IMG/VR virus record: IMGVR_UViG_3300032331_000622
Span: 1 to 31,503 of that record
Strand: one strand, 5' to 3'
Origin: a virus
DNA length: 31,503 bases
The first letter of the stretch is position 1; each line of letters begins with the position of its first letter. Below the pieces are notes generated by a model. It was not told the DNA's origin, ran no database searches, and saw only the letters and a program-made list of their open reading frames with translations. The position numbers and the translations under genes are program-made. Shown piece after piece: positions 22,995 through 28,571 of this stretch.

Positions 22995-23302
22995 CAAAAG
23001 GGCACGTCATCATCGCTGACTTTAGGCTTTGTAAACGTAGCTTTCTTCTCATAGCTTGGCTGCACTTCACGAGGTGTCTCCCGCTGCTTCTTACTCCAGT
23101 TGTCTTCAGACAAAGACAGTAGGTCTACGCCTCTACTGGTAGGCTTTTTCCACGCACCAATCTTGAGTTTCTCCCCTGCTTTGTAGTCCATCTCAAGTAT
23201 GAGAAAACCTTTAAAGTCAGGTGCGGAGGGGGACTTGCGGTTTTCTTCAAACTCCCAATACATGACACCCTTGCCGGGCATTTCTTTGTGTAAGTTACTC
23301 AT
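22994..23302 (-). CDS. Putative ssDNA-binding-type protein with DDDVPF tail (102 aa)
   Basis: ATG 23302 has GGAAAG upstream and is favoured over an in-frame ATG at 23425, which would cover the HTH gene. The body (GKGVMYWEFEENRKSPSAPD, then FKGFLILEMDYKAGEKLKIG, AWKKPTSRG) is beta-rich, as in small OB-like or single-domain phage proteins. The C-terminus ends KVSDDDVPF, nearly identical to the acidic tip (DDDIPF) by which bacterial SSB recruits partners. Placed between annealing, HTH and nuclease genes, it may coat ssDNA or recruit host SSB-binding enzymes. OB fold not proven. Confidence 0.55.
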   Translation of the reverse strand: MSNLHKEMPGKGVMYWEFEENRKSPSAPDFKGFLILEMDYKAGEKLKIGAWKKPTSRGVDLLSLSEDNWSKKQRETPREVQPSYEKKATFTKPKVSDDDVPF

Positions 23303-23480
23303 TTCTTTCCTTTCGTAAGTGATAACGGGCATACTCTCGCCCACCTTCTTTAACCATCTCTGTAAAGATATGGTGTCCCTGCCTTCGCAGATATTCGATA
23401 TGTGCTGCAAGTCTGAAGCTCCCATAGTTTTCTAGGGCATCCCTTGGTGTAAGTGCCCCTATGTTGGTAAGATGGTTCAG
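23295..23480 (-). CDS. Helix-turn-helix protein with no canonical start codon (61 aa from CTG)
   Basis: The frame encodes a winged-HTH type domain: ILNHLTNIGALTPRDALENY, then GSFRLAAHIEYLRRQGHHIF and REYARYHL. This matches the phage helix-turn-helix family I know as HTH_55 (PF14090), whose members end in (E)YARY+L. Family-like sequence starts as GTQRGNILNHL, upstream of any start, and the open frame runs back into the RecT-like gene without ATG, GTG or TTG. CTG 23480-23478 forms CTGA with the RecT-like stop, spaced six bases from GAGGA; ATT two codons before it is the other option. A frameshift fusion with the annealing protein is an alternative. End overlaps the next start by eight bases. 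Confidence 0.6.
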   Translation of the reverse strand: MNHLTNIGALTPRDALENYGSFRLAAHIEYLRRQGHHIFTEMVKEGGREYARYHLRKERNE

Positions 23481-24325
23481 AATATTTCCTCGCTGCGTCC
23501 CGTGTCGGGATAACCCGCTGGGGACTGTTCGGGCTTTGGGGAGAGGGATACTCCCGCTTCTACAAGCAGTGAACGTATCTTGATTTTCTGCATACTGTCC
23601 AAGCTCTCCAACATGTTCATGTTGACTGCTTTGAGACTGTCCAGCTTCTCTGCCTTCACATCGTCTGGCAGCTTGTCAGCTTTGTGTAGTCTCGCCACCA
23701 TGTTGACGTAACCTGCTACCCATTCTTCTTTGGTATGAAAGGCTGAGTAAGGCTCTTCATTGCCGGGGATGTAGAGTTTGAAAGCCCCGTCATCCACTAC
23801 CAGTTCGGTAACATCTACCCTCTCTGCTGTGCCCATATCTTTTGCTGGTGTAGGCGTAAAGTCCTGTACTTCCTCTGGCGTGTAGACACCCACAACACAG
23901 CCGGGGTAGACGCTTCTAATACCCTCACTGGCAACTCTTGCTCTGAGCATTGCTCGGGGATAGTTCTTCCAGTTGTCTTTGTTTGCAATGCCAATAGCTT
24001 TCGCCTTGGCAAGTGTCCAGCTAACTTCAAGAGTTCCTCCCGATGGATGGCTGAATACGCCCGTGACTTTTTCATCTGTGTAATCCTTCCACTGCACGCT
24101 GCCACCAGCTTGCTGAAACCTTGCAAGCATTGCATCTGCCTTCAGAGCAGGTCGACCTTGTATGACATGGTAGTCACGCATGGCTACTGCTGGGTGCAGG
24201 TTCTCAGCTTGGCACAGCAGCATGATTGCCATCGCCTCTTGAGGGTTCTTAAACCCGAACATCTTGCTACCAGCAGCGACTTCTGCCATAGCTTGTACTT
24301 CTGAAAATGGAACTAGATTTGACAT
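23477..24325 (-). CDS. RecT-like single-strand annealing protein (282 aa)
   Basis: The N-terminal 180 residues follow the phage RecT-type pattern: AIMLLCQAENLHPAVAMRDY (33-52), VIQGRPALKADAMLARFQQAG (54-74), the FSHPSGG and EVSWTLAKAKAIGI blocks, then NWKNYPRAMLRARVASEGIR (117-136) and VYPGCVVGVYTPEEV. These are the signatures of annealing proteins that pair complementary ssDNA. The C-terminal 100 residues are variable and acidic. The exonuclease gene directly upstream is the usual partner. AAGG lies upstream of ATG 24325, two bases after the exonuclease stop. Confidence 0.75.
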   Translation of the reverse strand: MSNLVPFSEVQAMAEVAAGSKMFGFKNPQEAMAIMLLCQAENLHPAVAMRDYHVIQGRPALKADAMLARFQQAGGSVQWKDYTDEKVTGVFSHPSGGTLEVSWTLAKAKAIGIANKDNWKNYPRAMLRARVASEGIRSVYPGCVVGVYTPEEVQDFTPTPAKDMGTAERVDVTELVVDDGAFKLYIPGNEEPYSAFHTKEEWVAGYVNMVARLHKADKLPDDVKAEKLDSLKAVNMNMLESLDSMQKIKIRSLLVEAGVSLSPKPEQSPAGYPDTGRSEEIF

Positions 24326-24327
24326 GA

Positions 24328-25227
24328 TTAACCTTTCACCAAGAATCGGCGTGAGCCGGGGGTTTCTACTTCAAACTGCTTGTAAATGTCAGGCATGGCT
24401 TGTTGAAAGAGTGTGCTGCTGAACCTGTTACTGGATTTAGCGTTCTTCCACGTGGCGAGGACTTTCCCATCTACTGCAGTCAGCAGGGCTTTGTCTTGCA
24501 TGTAACCTTGGATAAGGGTCTGGTAAGCGTCTTCACGCTCTTCTAGCGCCTTTATTTCCCCTTTAATGAGGGCTAGGGTGCGGCAAGCATCTTCTACTGC
24601 TTGTGAGGCTGTTTTTGAATTGCCATCATCATGCTTGTACATGACCTTTGCTTGGTCAGTATTCTCGGGCGGCATGGGTTGTCTTGTCTGAACACGTGCC
24701 CAGTACTGAGCCATGTCAGTAATCAGCATGGTTTTATCTATTTCTTTAATTTCAAAAGGAATGAGGACAAACTCCTGACCACCAAAAAGGACAGCCAGAT
24801 AAATCTTGTCCACACCAAAGACCGCTGCTTCGTGGACGAGCTGAGCGTAATCCGCAACAGGTATATTTCCAGTCTCAGCATCAAACTTATTGCGGACACC
24901 AGCGTTATAGTTCTTACATTCCACGAGGATTGTTTTGCCATTCTCAGTTCCTGCAAAGTCAAAGTGAGACTTGAGCCATGTTTCTTTCTTGTGGGTTAGA
25001 GCCTCTTCTACCTTGTGTAGCTCAACCTTGAGTTTGTCTTGAGCCAGTCTTCCGATGACAGGTTCAAGAACGTGCCCCATCTGTACAGCTTCTATGCCGG
25101 ACAAGTCGGGTATGTCCATCATGCCCAGTTTGGTGAGGATGACTTCGTTGGCCTTACCGTTGGCAGCCTTGCGACTATCGCCTGACCACCAAGCAGAGTT
25201 ACGGGTTTGTGGGGAGAAATCAGACAT
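24328..25227 (-). CDS. YqaJ/lambda-exo-type viral recombination exonuclease (299 aa)
   Basis: Start ATG 25227 is chosen because GGAAAG sits just upstream and the family N-terminus follows (QTRNSAWWSGDSRKAANGKA, residues 7-26); a longer frame to 25311 lacks an RBS. Motifs of the PD-(D/E)XK exonuclease family are present: GHVLEPV (E55), SHFDFAG (D90) and ILVECKNYN with E103 and K105. It should degrade dsDNA 5'-3' to leave ssDNA for the RecT-like partner encoded next. The C-terminal segment is helical. Conserved W and R at the start match the YqaJ family (PF09588). Confidence 0.75.
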   Translation of the reverse strand: MSDFSPQTRNSAWWSGDSRKAANGKANEVILTKLGMMDIPDLSGIEAVQMGHVLEPVIGRLAQDKLKVELHKVEEALTHKKETWLKSHFDFAGTENGKTILVECKNYNAGVRNKFDAETGNIPVADYAQLVHEAAVFGVDKIYLAVLFGGQEFVLIPFEIKEIDKTMLITDMAQYWARVQTRQPMPPENTDQAKVMYKHDDGNSKTASQAVEDACRTLALIKGEIKALEEREDAYQTLIQGYMQDKALLTAVDGKVLATWKNAKSSNRFSSTLFQQAMPDIYKQFEVETPGSRRFLVKG

Positions 25228-25441
25228 GGTTACTTTCCTTTTCTGTAAAGAGAAGCGCAGCAAGGCCGCACTCTTTGTTGTGGGGCATACGCATAACGCT
25301 GCACCATTCAAGTTGGTCTATGGGGGTTGGTTTCCCGTCTACGGGAGAGATGACAGAGAGAGCTGTGCATTTTGCTAAATGCGTCTTCTCTTTTTCTGTG
25401 CCTACCAAATGGTAATGCTTGCAGTTGATACACAGTTTCAT
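25220..25441 (-). CDS. Small Cys-containing putative zinc-binding protein (73 aa)
   Basis: The N-terminus KLCINCKHY has a CxxC (C4, C7). A further C25 and C47 or C58 could complete a zinc site. The remainder is polar. Proteins beginning with CxNCxxY-like blocks are frequent in early phage regions and are of unknown role. It is the first gene after promoter 25471-25521, and its end overlaps the exonuclease start by eight bases. RBS AAGG is about eleven bases from ATG, so efficiency may be low. Confidence 0.6.
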   Translation of the reverse strand: MKLCINCKHYHLVGTEKEKTHLAKCTALSVISPVDGKPTPIDQLEWCSVMRMPHNKECGLAALLFTEKESNHV

Positions 25442-25470
25442 AATGGGTGACTACCTTTCCGTTTTGTTGA

Positions 25471-25521
25471 GAGCAACATGCTCAGTGGTGATTATACAGT
25501 TATGTGATTAGAGTTTGTCAA
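25471..25521 (-). promoter_or_regulatory. Promoter and operator of the recombination operon
   Basis: On the - strand, TTGACA (25521-25516) and a perfect TATAAT (25496-25491) are separated by 19 bases. The perfect dyad GAGCA-ACA-TGCTC (25471-25483) is at the expected transcription start near 25484, as an operator would be. The -35 lies in the end of the 48-aa gene (25508-25654). Drives 25441 to 21766. Confidence 0.6.
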
Positions 25522-25654
25522 GTGCTTCTTTTATCCTTTCATTAAGTTTTTGTAATCTTTTGGCATTTGCTATGTAGGGCGCTACTGCCCAAGCGTAGTG
25601 GTTGTTCTGTCTAAGGTTTGACAGGGTGCGTCTTTTGTTTAATCTAACCTTCAT
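25508..25654 (-). CDS. Small basic hypothetical protein (48 aa)
   Basis: ATG 25654 has a clean RBS (AGGAG, six-base spacer). The product (KVRLNKRRTLSNLRQNNHYA, then AKRLQKLNERIKEALDKL) is basic and helical, possibly DNA- or RNA-binding. Its last codons contain the -35 of the recombination promoter. Its start overlaps the end of the upstream gene. Unrecognised. Confidence 0.55.
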   Translation of the reverse strand: MKVRLNKRRTLSNLRQNNHYAWAVAPYIANAKRLQKLNERIKEALDKL

Positions 25655-25901
25655 GCTTATCTCCTATTTGCCTCTTACGCCATCCCCCGTGATAACCATT
25701 GCTTGCAGTATTGTTTGGGGGTGCTGCGTGACGCCCTCCCTCTGCATGGCTAGTATCTTCTGGGCTTGGTGCAGGGTCATGCTTGGATAGCTTTGAGAGT
25801 ATGAGTACAACTTCTCTGAGTCTTGCGTATGTAGAGAGGCTGGGGTTTCTTTTGTAGGCATTTGTTAACTTCTCTTTTCTCTTTAAAAGTATTTCTTTCA
25901 T
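25644..25901 (-). CDS. Small hypothetical protein (85 aa)
   Basis: AAAGG precedes ATG 25901 by seven bases. The first ~42 residues are basic and helical (EILLKRKEKLTNAYKRNPSL, then REVVLILSKL), the remainder is polar, rich in His, Gly, Pro and Asn and probably disordered. The end overlaps the next gene by 11 bases. No family is recognised. An early regulatory role is possible from position next to the DnaA-box region but is not shown. Confidence 0.55.
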   Translation of the reverse strand: MKEILLKRKEKLTNAYKRNPSLSTYARLREVVLILSKLSKHDPAPSPEDTSHAEGGRHAAPPNNTASNGYHGGWRKRQIGDKHEG

Positions 25902-25951
25902 TGATAAACCTTTATTCTTTCACGCATAGAGTATTCACCCGAAGCGCAGCT

Positions 25952-25982
25952 TGTGGGTAAGTTATCCACAGTGTTATCCACA
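25952..25982. other. DnaA-box cluster, possible replication origin
   Basis: Two perfect TTATCCACA boxes are at 25962-25970 and 25974-25982, only three bases apart. An inverted near-match TTACCCACA (- strand of 25952-25960) precedes them. This matches the binding site of host initiator DnaA. With no polymerase or helicase gene in the window, a DnaA-dependent origin or DnaA-controlled promoter is plausible. No strongly AT-rich unwinding segment is obvious next to it. Confidence 0.55.
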
Positions 25983-26046
25983 GGGATAGAAGCTCTCGTT
26001 TATCTAGGCTATTCAACGCAAGTGCAGCACTCTTGTTAAACCCGAC

Positions 26047-26157
26047 TTATCTCTCACCCGAAAGATGCTCACTTAGGGATGACAAGGCCAGTTCGCCACG
26101 TTTATCGTACTTGGTCGCTTCAACCGCATACAGGGGCGGGTGATACCCCCGTGTCAA
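26047..26157 (-). CDS. Doubtful short ORF (36 aa, TTG start)
   Basis: Reading from TTG 26157, the frame gives LTRGYHPPLYAVEATKYDKR and ends HLSGER, with protein-like codon choice, but there is no ATG and no RBS. The frame continues past its TAA with another open stretch through the DnaA boxes to 25919, which contains no normal start. It could be a decayed gene remnant in the control region. Otherwise 25902-26168 appears non-coding apart from the DnaA boxes. Confidence 0.2.
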   Translation of the reverse strand: MTRGYHPPLYAVEATKYDKRGELALSSLSEHLSGER

Positions 26158-26168
26158 GCAAGAAACAA

Positions 26169-26270
26169 TAAAAAAAGCCGCTTACAACTGCCCTCGGTGA
26201 GAACCCTTAAGTTATGACCAAGGGCGAGAGCATGTGTAAACGGCTTCAATAAATTGCTTCTCACGGCAAC
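26169..26270 (-). ncRNA. Putative free-standing structured RNA (about 100 nt) with intrinsic terminator
   Basis: On the - strand, a 12-bp outer stem (26246-26235 with 26186-26175, AAGCCGTTTACA / TGTAAGCGGCTT) encloses a 9-bp inner stem (26225-26217 with 26198-26190, GCCCTTGGT / ACCGAGGGC) and an 18-base loop. The run of T encoded by A 26170-26176 follows immediately. The single imperfect pair in each stem is U-G only when read on the - strand, which supports that strand. The leader GTGAGAA (26264-26258) is complementary to loop bases TTCTCAC (26203-26197), allowing a pseudoknot. A promoter lies at 26277-26307. Family unknown. Confidence 0.6.
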
Positions 26271-26276
26271 AGCCCG

Positions 26277-26307
26277 TTTATATCACGGGCGTATAGGGGT
26301 TTGTCAA
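26277..26307 (-). promoter_or_regulatory. Promoter of the structured RNA, with dyad
   Basis: TTGACA (26307-26302) and TATAAA (26282-26277) on the - strand, 19-base spacer. The -10 is flanked by perfect arms GCCCGT (26272-26277) and ACGGGC (26285-26290), an operator-like dyad. The -35 overlaps the stop codon of the 26304-26507 gene. Start of transcription expected near 26270. Confidence 0.55.
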
Positions 26308-26507
26308 GACATTAGAATTTTTGGGGCTTCTTGTGTCAGATTAGCAACAATCATTTCTGCCATCGTTTTGCAGTCTTCTATCTCCTCCGGCTTGAGTAGG
26401 GTAGTCAGAGGGTAAACAAGGTCTGTCATGCACTTGGCATGTTGTTCCTCATCTGGTGCAGTTATTGCCAACACTAGAGCGTTGACCATTAGCAAATCGG
26501 GTTTCAT
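26304..26507 (-). CDS. Small hypothetical helical protein (67 aa)
   Basis: ATG 26507 has AAGGA five bases upstream (in the preceding gene's end); the longer frame to 26582 overlaps that gene and lacks an RBS. The product is helical and acidic with several Met and Leu (KPDLLMVNALVLAITAPDEE, then LVYPLTTLLKPEEIEDCKTM) and two Cys. No family recognised. Its stop codon lies in the -35 of the ncRNA promoter. Confidence 0.55.
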   Translation of the reverse strand: MKPDLLMVNALVLAITAPDEEQHAKCMTDLVYPLTTLLKPEEIEDCKTMAEMIVANLTQEAPKILMS

Positions 26508-26515
26508 GTTTGTCC

Positions 26516-26656
26516 TTAAAGAGTCATTACAAGATAGCAAACAACATAGCCAGCAAACCATGCCAGACAAATGTTGAACCAACCCTCATCTGGGGGCGTA
26601 TATGGGCCTTCTAACAAGGGCGGCATGTGTGGGCGTATAGGGGTTTTTGTAGTCAT
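26516..26656 (-). CDS. Small membrane protein (46 aa)
   Basis: ATG 26656 has AAAGG upstream. The first ~25 residues are Pro-rich and polar (KTPIRPHMPPLLEGPYTPPD), and the rest is one hydrophobic helix (WFNICLAWFAGYVVCYLVMT) that should cross the inner membrane. Early phage microproteins of this sort may block host functions or superinfection, which is speculation. The beginning contains a 16-bp sequence repeated in the ncRNA promoter spacer. Confidence 0.55.
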   Translation of the reverse strand: MTTKTPIRPHMPPLLEGPYTPPDEGWFNICLAWFAGYVVCYLVMTL

Positions 26657-26666
26657 CGGGTTACCT

Positions 26667-26870
26667 TTAAATGTAGTCAGGCATGGTTAGCATAACGTGA
26701 GAGTTGGCAGCATGATAGGCCTCTATGTAGACCATTGTTGACATGCCGTCACGGTAGGTTGGAAAGTGTCTAATCTCTCCCTTAGCCCTTGTTTTGCCTA
26801 TGCTGGGGGCTTTACCCTTGGGGGCTTTTTTGGCCTTTACTATCGTGCCCGTTGTGGTGATTGTGGTCAT
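26667..26870 (-). CDS. Small basic hypothetical protein (67 aa)
   Basis: GAGGT six bases before ATG 26870. The N-terminal half is Lys/Thr-rich and extended (TIVKAKKAPKGKAPSIGKTR), the C-terminal half is a compact segment (FPTYRDGMSTMVYIEAYHAA and following). ATGA overlap with the upstream gene. Possibly nucleic-acid binding because of charge; no family recognised. Confidence 0.6.
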   Translation of the reverse strand: MTTITTTGTIVKAKKAPKGKAPSIGKTRAKGEIRHFPTYRDGMSTMVYIEAYHAANSHVMLTMPDYI

Positions 26871-27031
26871 GCTGTTACCTCTTTTATGGTTTCAATGTCA
26901 ACAGAATAAACGTGATTGCTTTTGGCAATTTCATAGTAACGGCGGAAAATATCCATCTGACATGTTGTCTCGCCGTATTCCCGCCGTGTGTGCCCGTATG
27001 TGGAACAGTTGTAAGTTATCCAATAACGCAT
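26867..27031 (-). CDS. Small hypothetical protein (54 aa)
   Basis: ATG 27031 is two bases after the preceding stop with GGGAG upstream. The stop overlaps the next ATG (ATGA). The product (RYWITYNCSTYGHTRREYGE, then MDIFRRYYEIAKSNHVYSVD) has aromatic residues, two Cys and two His and looks like a small folded domain. Not recognised. Confidence 0.6.
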   Translation of the reverse strand: MRYWITYNCSTYGHTRREYGETTCQMDIFRRYYEIAKSNHVYSVDIETIKEVTA

Positions 27032-27033
27032 GA

Positions 27034-27231
27034 TTAGTCTCCCAATTCGACAATGGTTTGAACGGTAGCTTTTGTATTTGCACCTAACCGGAAACTCACC
27101 GCTAGGTTTTCATCTTGAGTAGTGAATTGGAAACCGTCCGGCATGGTGACTACAAAAGTAACGCCGTACTCATACAAATTATGTTTTTCACAAAACGCCG
27201 TTAGTTCTGGTGACATAGCTAAAGTTTTCAT
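27034..27231 (-). CDS. Small hypothetical protein (65 aa)
   Basis: AAAGG nine bases before ATG 27231. The sequence (KTLAMSPELTAFCEKHNLYE, then YGVTFVVTMPDGFQFTTQDE) combines a helix with beta strands, likely a compact alpha/beta domain. Acidic C-terminus (VELGD). No motif recognised. Co-transcribed with the ArdC gene and the 101-aa gene unless hairpins between them interfere. Confidence 0.6.
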   Translation of the reverse strand: MKTLAMSPELTAFCEKHNLYEYGVTFVVTMPDGFQFTTQDENLAVSFRLGANTKATVQTIVELGD

Positions 27232-27275
27232 GGTTACAAACCTTTATGGTTAACAGTATCAAAAGCGATACCGCA

Positions 27276-27296
27276 AAGCCCTAACCCGTAGGGCTT
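27276..27296. other. Perfect 7-bp hairpin in intergenic gap
   Basis: AAGCCCT (27276-27282) and AGGGCTT (27290-27296) with a 7-base loop, between the 101-aa and 65-aa genes. No strong T-tract on either strand, so RNA stability or weak termination is more likely than a full terminator. Confidence 0.4.
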
Positions 27297-27308
27297 CACG
27301 TTACGGCC

Positions 27309-27614
27309 TTACAGATTGTGTGCAAGTATTGGTAAACGTCCTACACGTGATTTCACCCACTGGAAATAATTAGAGTACGGCACATTACACCGTAACCCCT
27401 CTCCGGTAGCTAACACAAACCCGTCCGGTGCGTTTGCGCTATCGGGTACAAGCTGCAACACGCCGTTTTGTGTAGGCGTACTGGGTTTGTAATACAGATA
27501 CAGTGCGTCCATGTTTCCCATAATTGCCAAACCTTGCGACAATTTTTGTCCGGCGTTTGCACAATCGTTGACCATTTCCATAATGGTTTTCTCATACTTT
27601 GCAAGTGTTGCCAT
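27309..27614 (-). CDS. Hypothetical protein (101 aa)
   Basis: AAAGGA nine bases before ATG 27614. A helical N-terminal part (ATLAKYEKTIMEMVNDCANA) is followed by a mixed domain (MDALYLYYKPSTPTQNGVLQ, then DGFVLATGEGLRCNVPYSNY). Two Cys. It has no membrane helix. It follows the ArdC gene by 78 bp that contain several inverted repeats. Unrecognised. Confidence 0.6.
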   Translation of the reverse strand: MATLAKYEKTIMEMVNDCANAGQKLSQGLAIMGNMDALYLYYKPSTPTQNGVLQLVPDSANAPDGFVLATGEGLRCNVPYSNYFQWVKSRVGRLPILAHNL

Positions 27615-27638
27615 GATTACTAATCCTTTAAAGTTGAC

Positions 27639-27689
27639 GATTGACCGATTGTCAATCCACTAGCCCACTGTCACTAGGCTAGTAGGTGA
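27639..27689. other. Cluster of overlapping inverted repeats between ArdC and 101-aa gene
   Basis: GATTGAC (27639-27645)/GTCAATC (27651-27657), ACTAGCC (27659-27665)/GGCTAGT (27677-27683) and TGTCAC (27669-27674)/GTGACA (27686-27691 region) are present in ~50 bp. The second and third pairs cannot both fold, so alternative structures are possible. No U-tract. Confidence 0.45.
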
Positions 27690-27692
27690 CAA

Positions 27693-28550
27693 TCACGCCG
27701 CTATAGCTTCGGCGGTAGCATCTAACCCGTTGAGATAATCGGCGGCCTTTTGAGCTAGGGCGGCGGCCTTGAATACGGCCTTAGAATCATCCCGTAAAGC
27801 CTTGAGCCAAGATTGAATGTATCCGGCGTGACGTAGTTCGCCCTGAATACCGTAGTCTTGGCATAAGAACGCCGCACCCATTTCCGCTACTAACTCTTCA
27901 AAAGCGTATGCTGGGTTACCGAAACGGCCTTTATCAAGGTTACGGTCTAACCTATGCTTCGCACCAGTCCAATGCACTAACTCATGGAAGGCCGTAGCGT
28001 AATAGTTCGCTTCACTGTTAAAAGTTCCCTTATTAGGTAATTGGATACGGTCAACACTGGGAGCATAAAATGCCGCATCGCCGCCGTGTGTTAAGGCCGC
28101 ACCAGTTTTCACGATTCTAGTTTCTGCGTACTCTATAGGGGTGAACGGTTTGTCAACGGTAGCGGCGGGAACTATATCAATGCCGTCAATTTGTGAAGCA
28201 TTGAAAACCCAGTAGGCCTTGAGTACAGAATAAGACTCTGTATCGCCGGTAGTCTTATTTTCTTTGCTAACCTTAGAAAAGAAAACAATCCTAGTGCCCT
28301 TTTCACCCTTGCGAACATTGCCGCCGATACTCTCCCATTGTTTGTAGCTTGCCCATACTGGAACATCGTACCTATTGACCATGCCGGATAGACCTAAGAT
28401 TAGTCTATTGATACCCTGATACGGTTTTTGTGAGAGTAGGTTTTTATCGGCGCTACTATCGGCCTTCCAAGGTTTAACCCACGGTATAGCGCCGTTTTCT
28501 AATTGTTCAATGATGCTATTTGTAACATCTTGATAGACTGTATTTGACAT
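27693..28550 (-). CDS. ArdC-like antirestriction protein (ssDNA-binding + metallopeptidase domain) (285 aa)
   Basis: The N-terminal ArdC domain is clear: DVTNSIIEQLENGAIPWVKP (8-27) W-kPW pattern, PYQGINRLILGL (43-54), ASYKQWESIGGNVRKGEKGT (67-86) and VFFSK. The C-terminal half is a zincin: ATAFHELVHWTGAKHRL with H189-E190-x-x-H193 and the following FEELVAEMGAAFLC with a Glu as likely third zinc ligand. Similar proteins (PF08401 with the MPTase domain) protect incoming DNA from restriction. It is the first gene of the - strand transcription unit behind a consensus promoter, as expected for an early counter-defence gene. Ala codons favour GCC/GCG/GCT, unlike neighbours. Confidence 0.85.
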   Translation of the reverse strand: MSNTVYQDVTNSIIEQLENGAIPWVKPWKADSSADKNLLSQKPYQGINRLILGLSGMVNRYDVPVWASYKQWESIGGNVRKGEKGTRIVFFSKVSKENKTTGDTESYSVLKAYWVFNASQIDGIDIVPAATVDKPFTPIEYAETRIVKTGAALTHGGDAAFYAPSVDRIQLPNKGTFNSEANYYATAFHELVHWTGAKHRLDRNLDKGRFGNPAYAFEELVAEMGAAFLCQDYGIQGELRHAGYIQSWLKALRDDSKAVFKAAALAQKAADYLNGLDATAEAIAA

Positions 28551-28571
28551 GGATACTATCCTTTAAATGTG

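Noticed and set aside
23303-23425. Longer N-terminus for the DDDVPF-tail gene (start 23425)
   Set aside because: ATG 23302 has a strong RBS, and the upstream DNA clearly encodes the HTH protein in another frame.
25228-25311. Longer N-terminus for the exonuclease
   Set aside because: The added residues look unlike the family and overlap the Cys-rich gene; RBS and family-like start are at 25227.
25664-25861. Second - strand frame within the 85-aa gene
   Set aside because: No RBS, and the 85-aa frame has a better start and a more protein-like N-terminus.
25902-26168. tRNA or CRISPR in the non-coding interval
   Set aside because: No cloverleaf with a TTCRA-type loop and CCA-type acceptor was seen, and no regularly spaced repeats.
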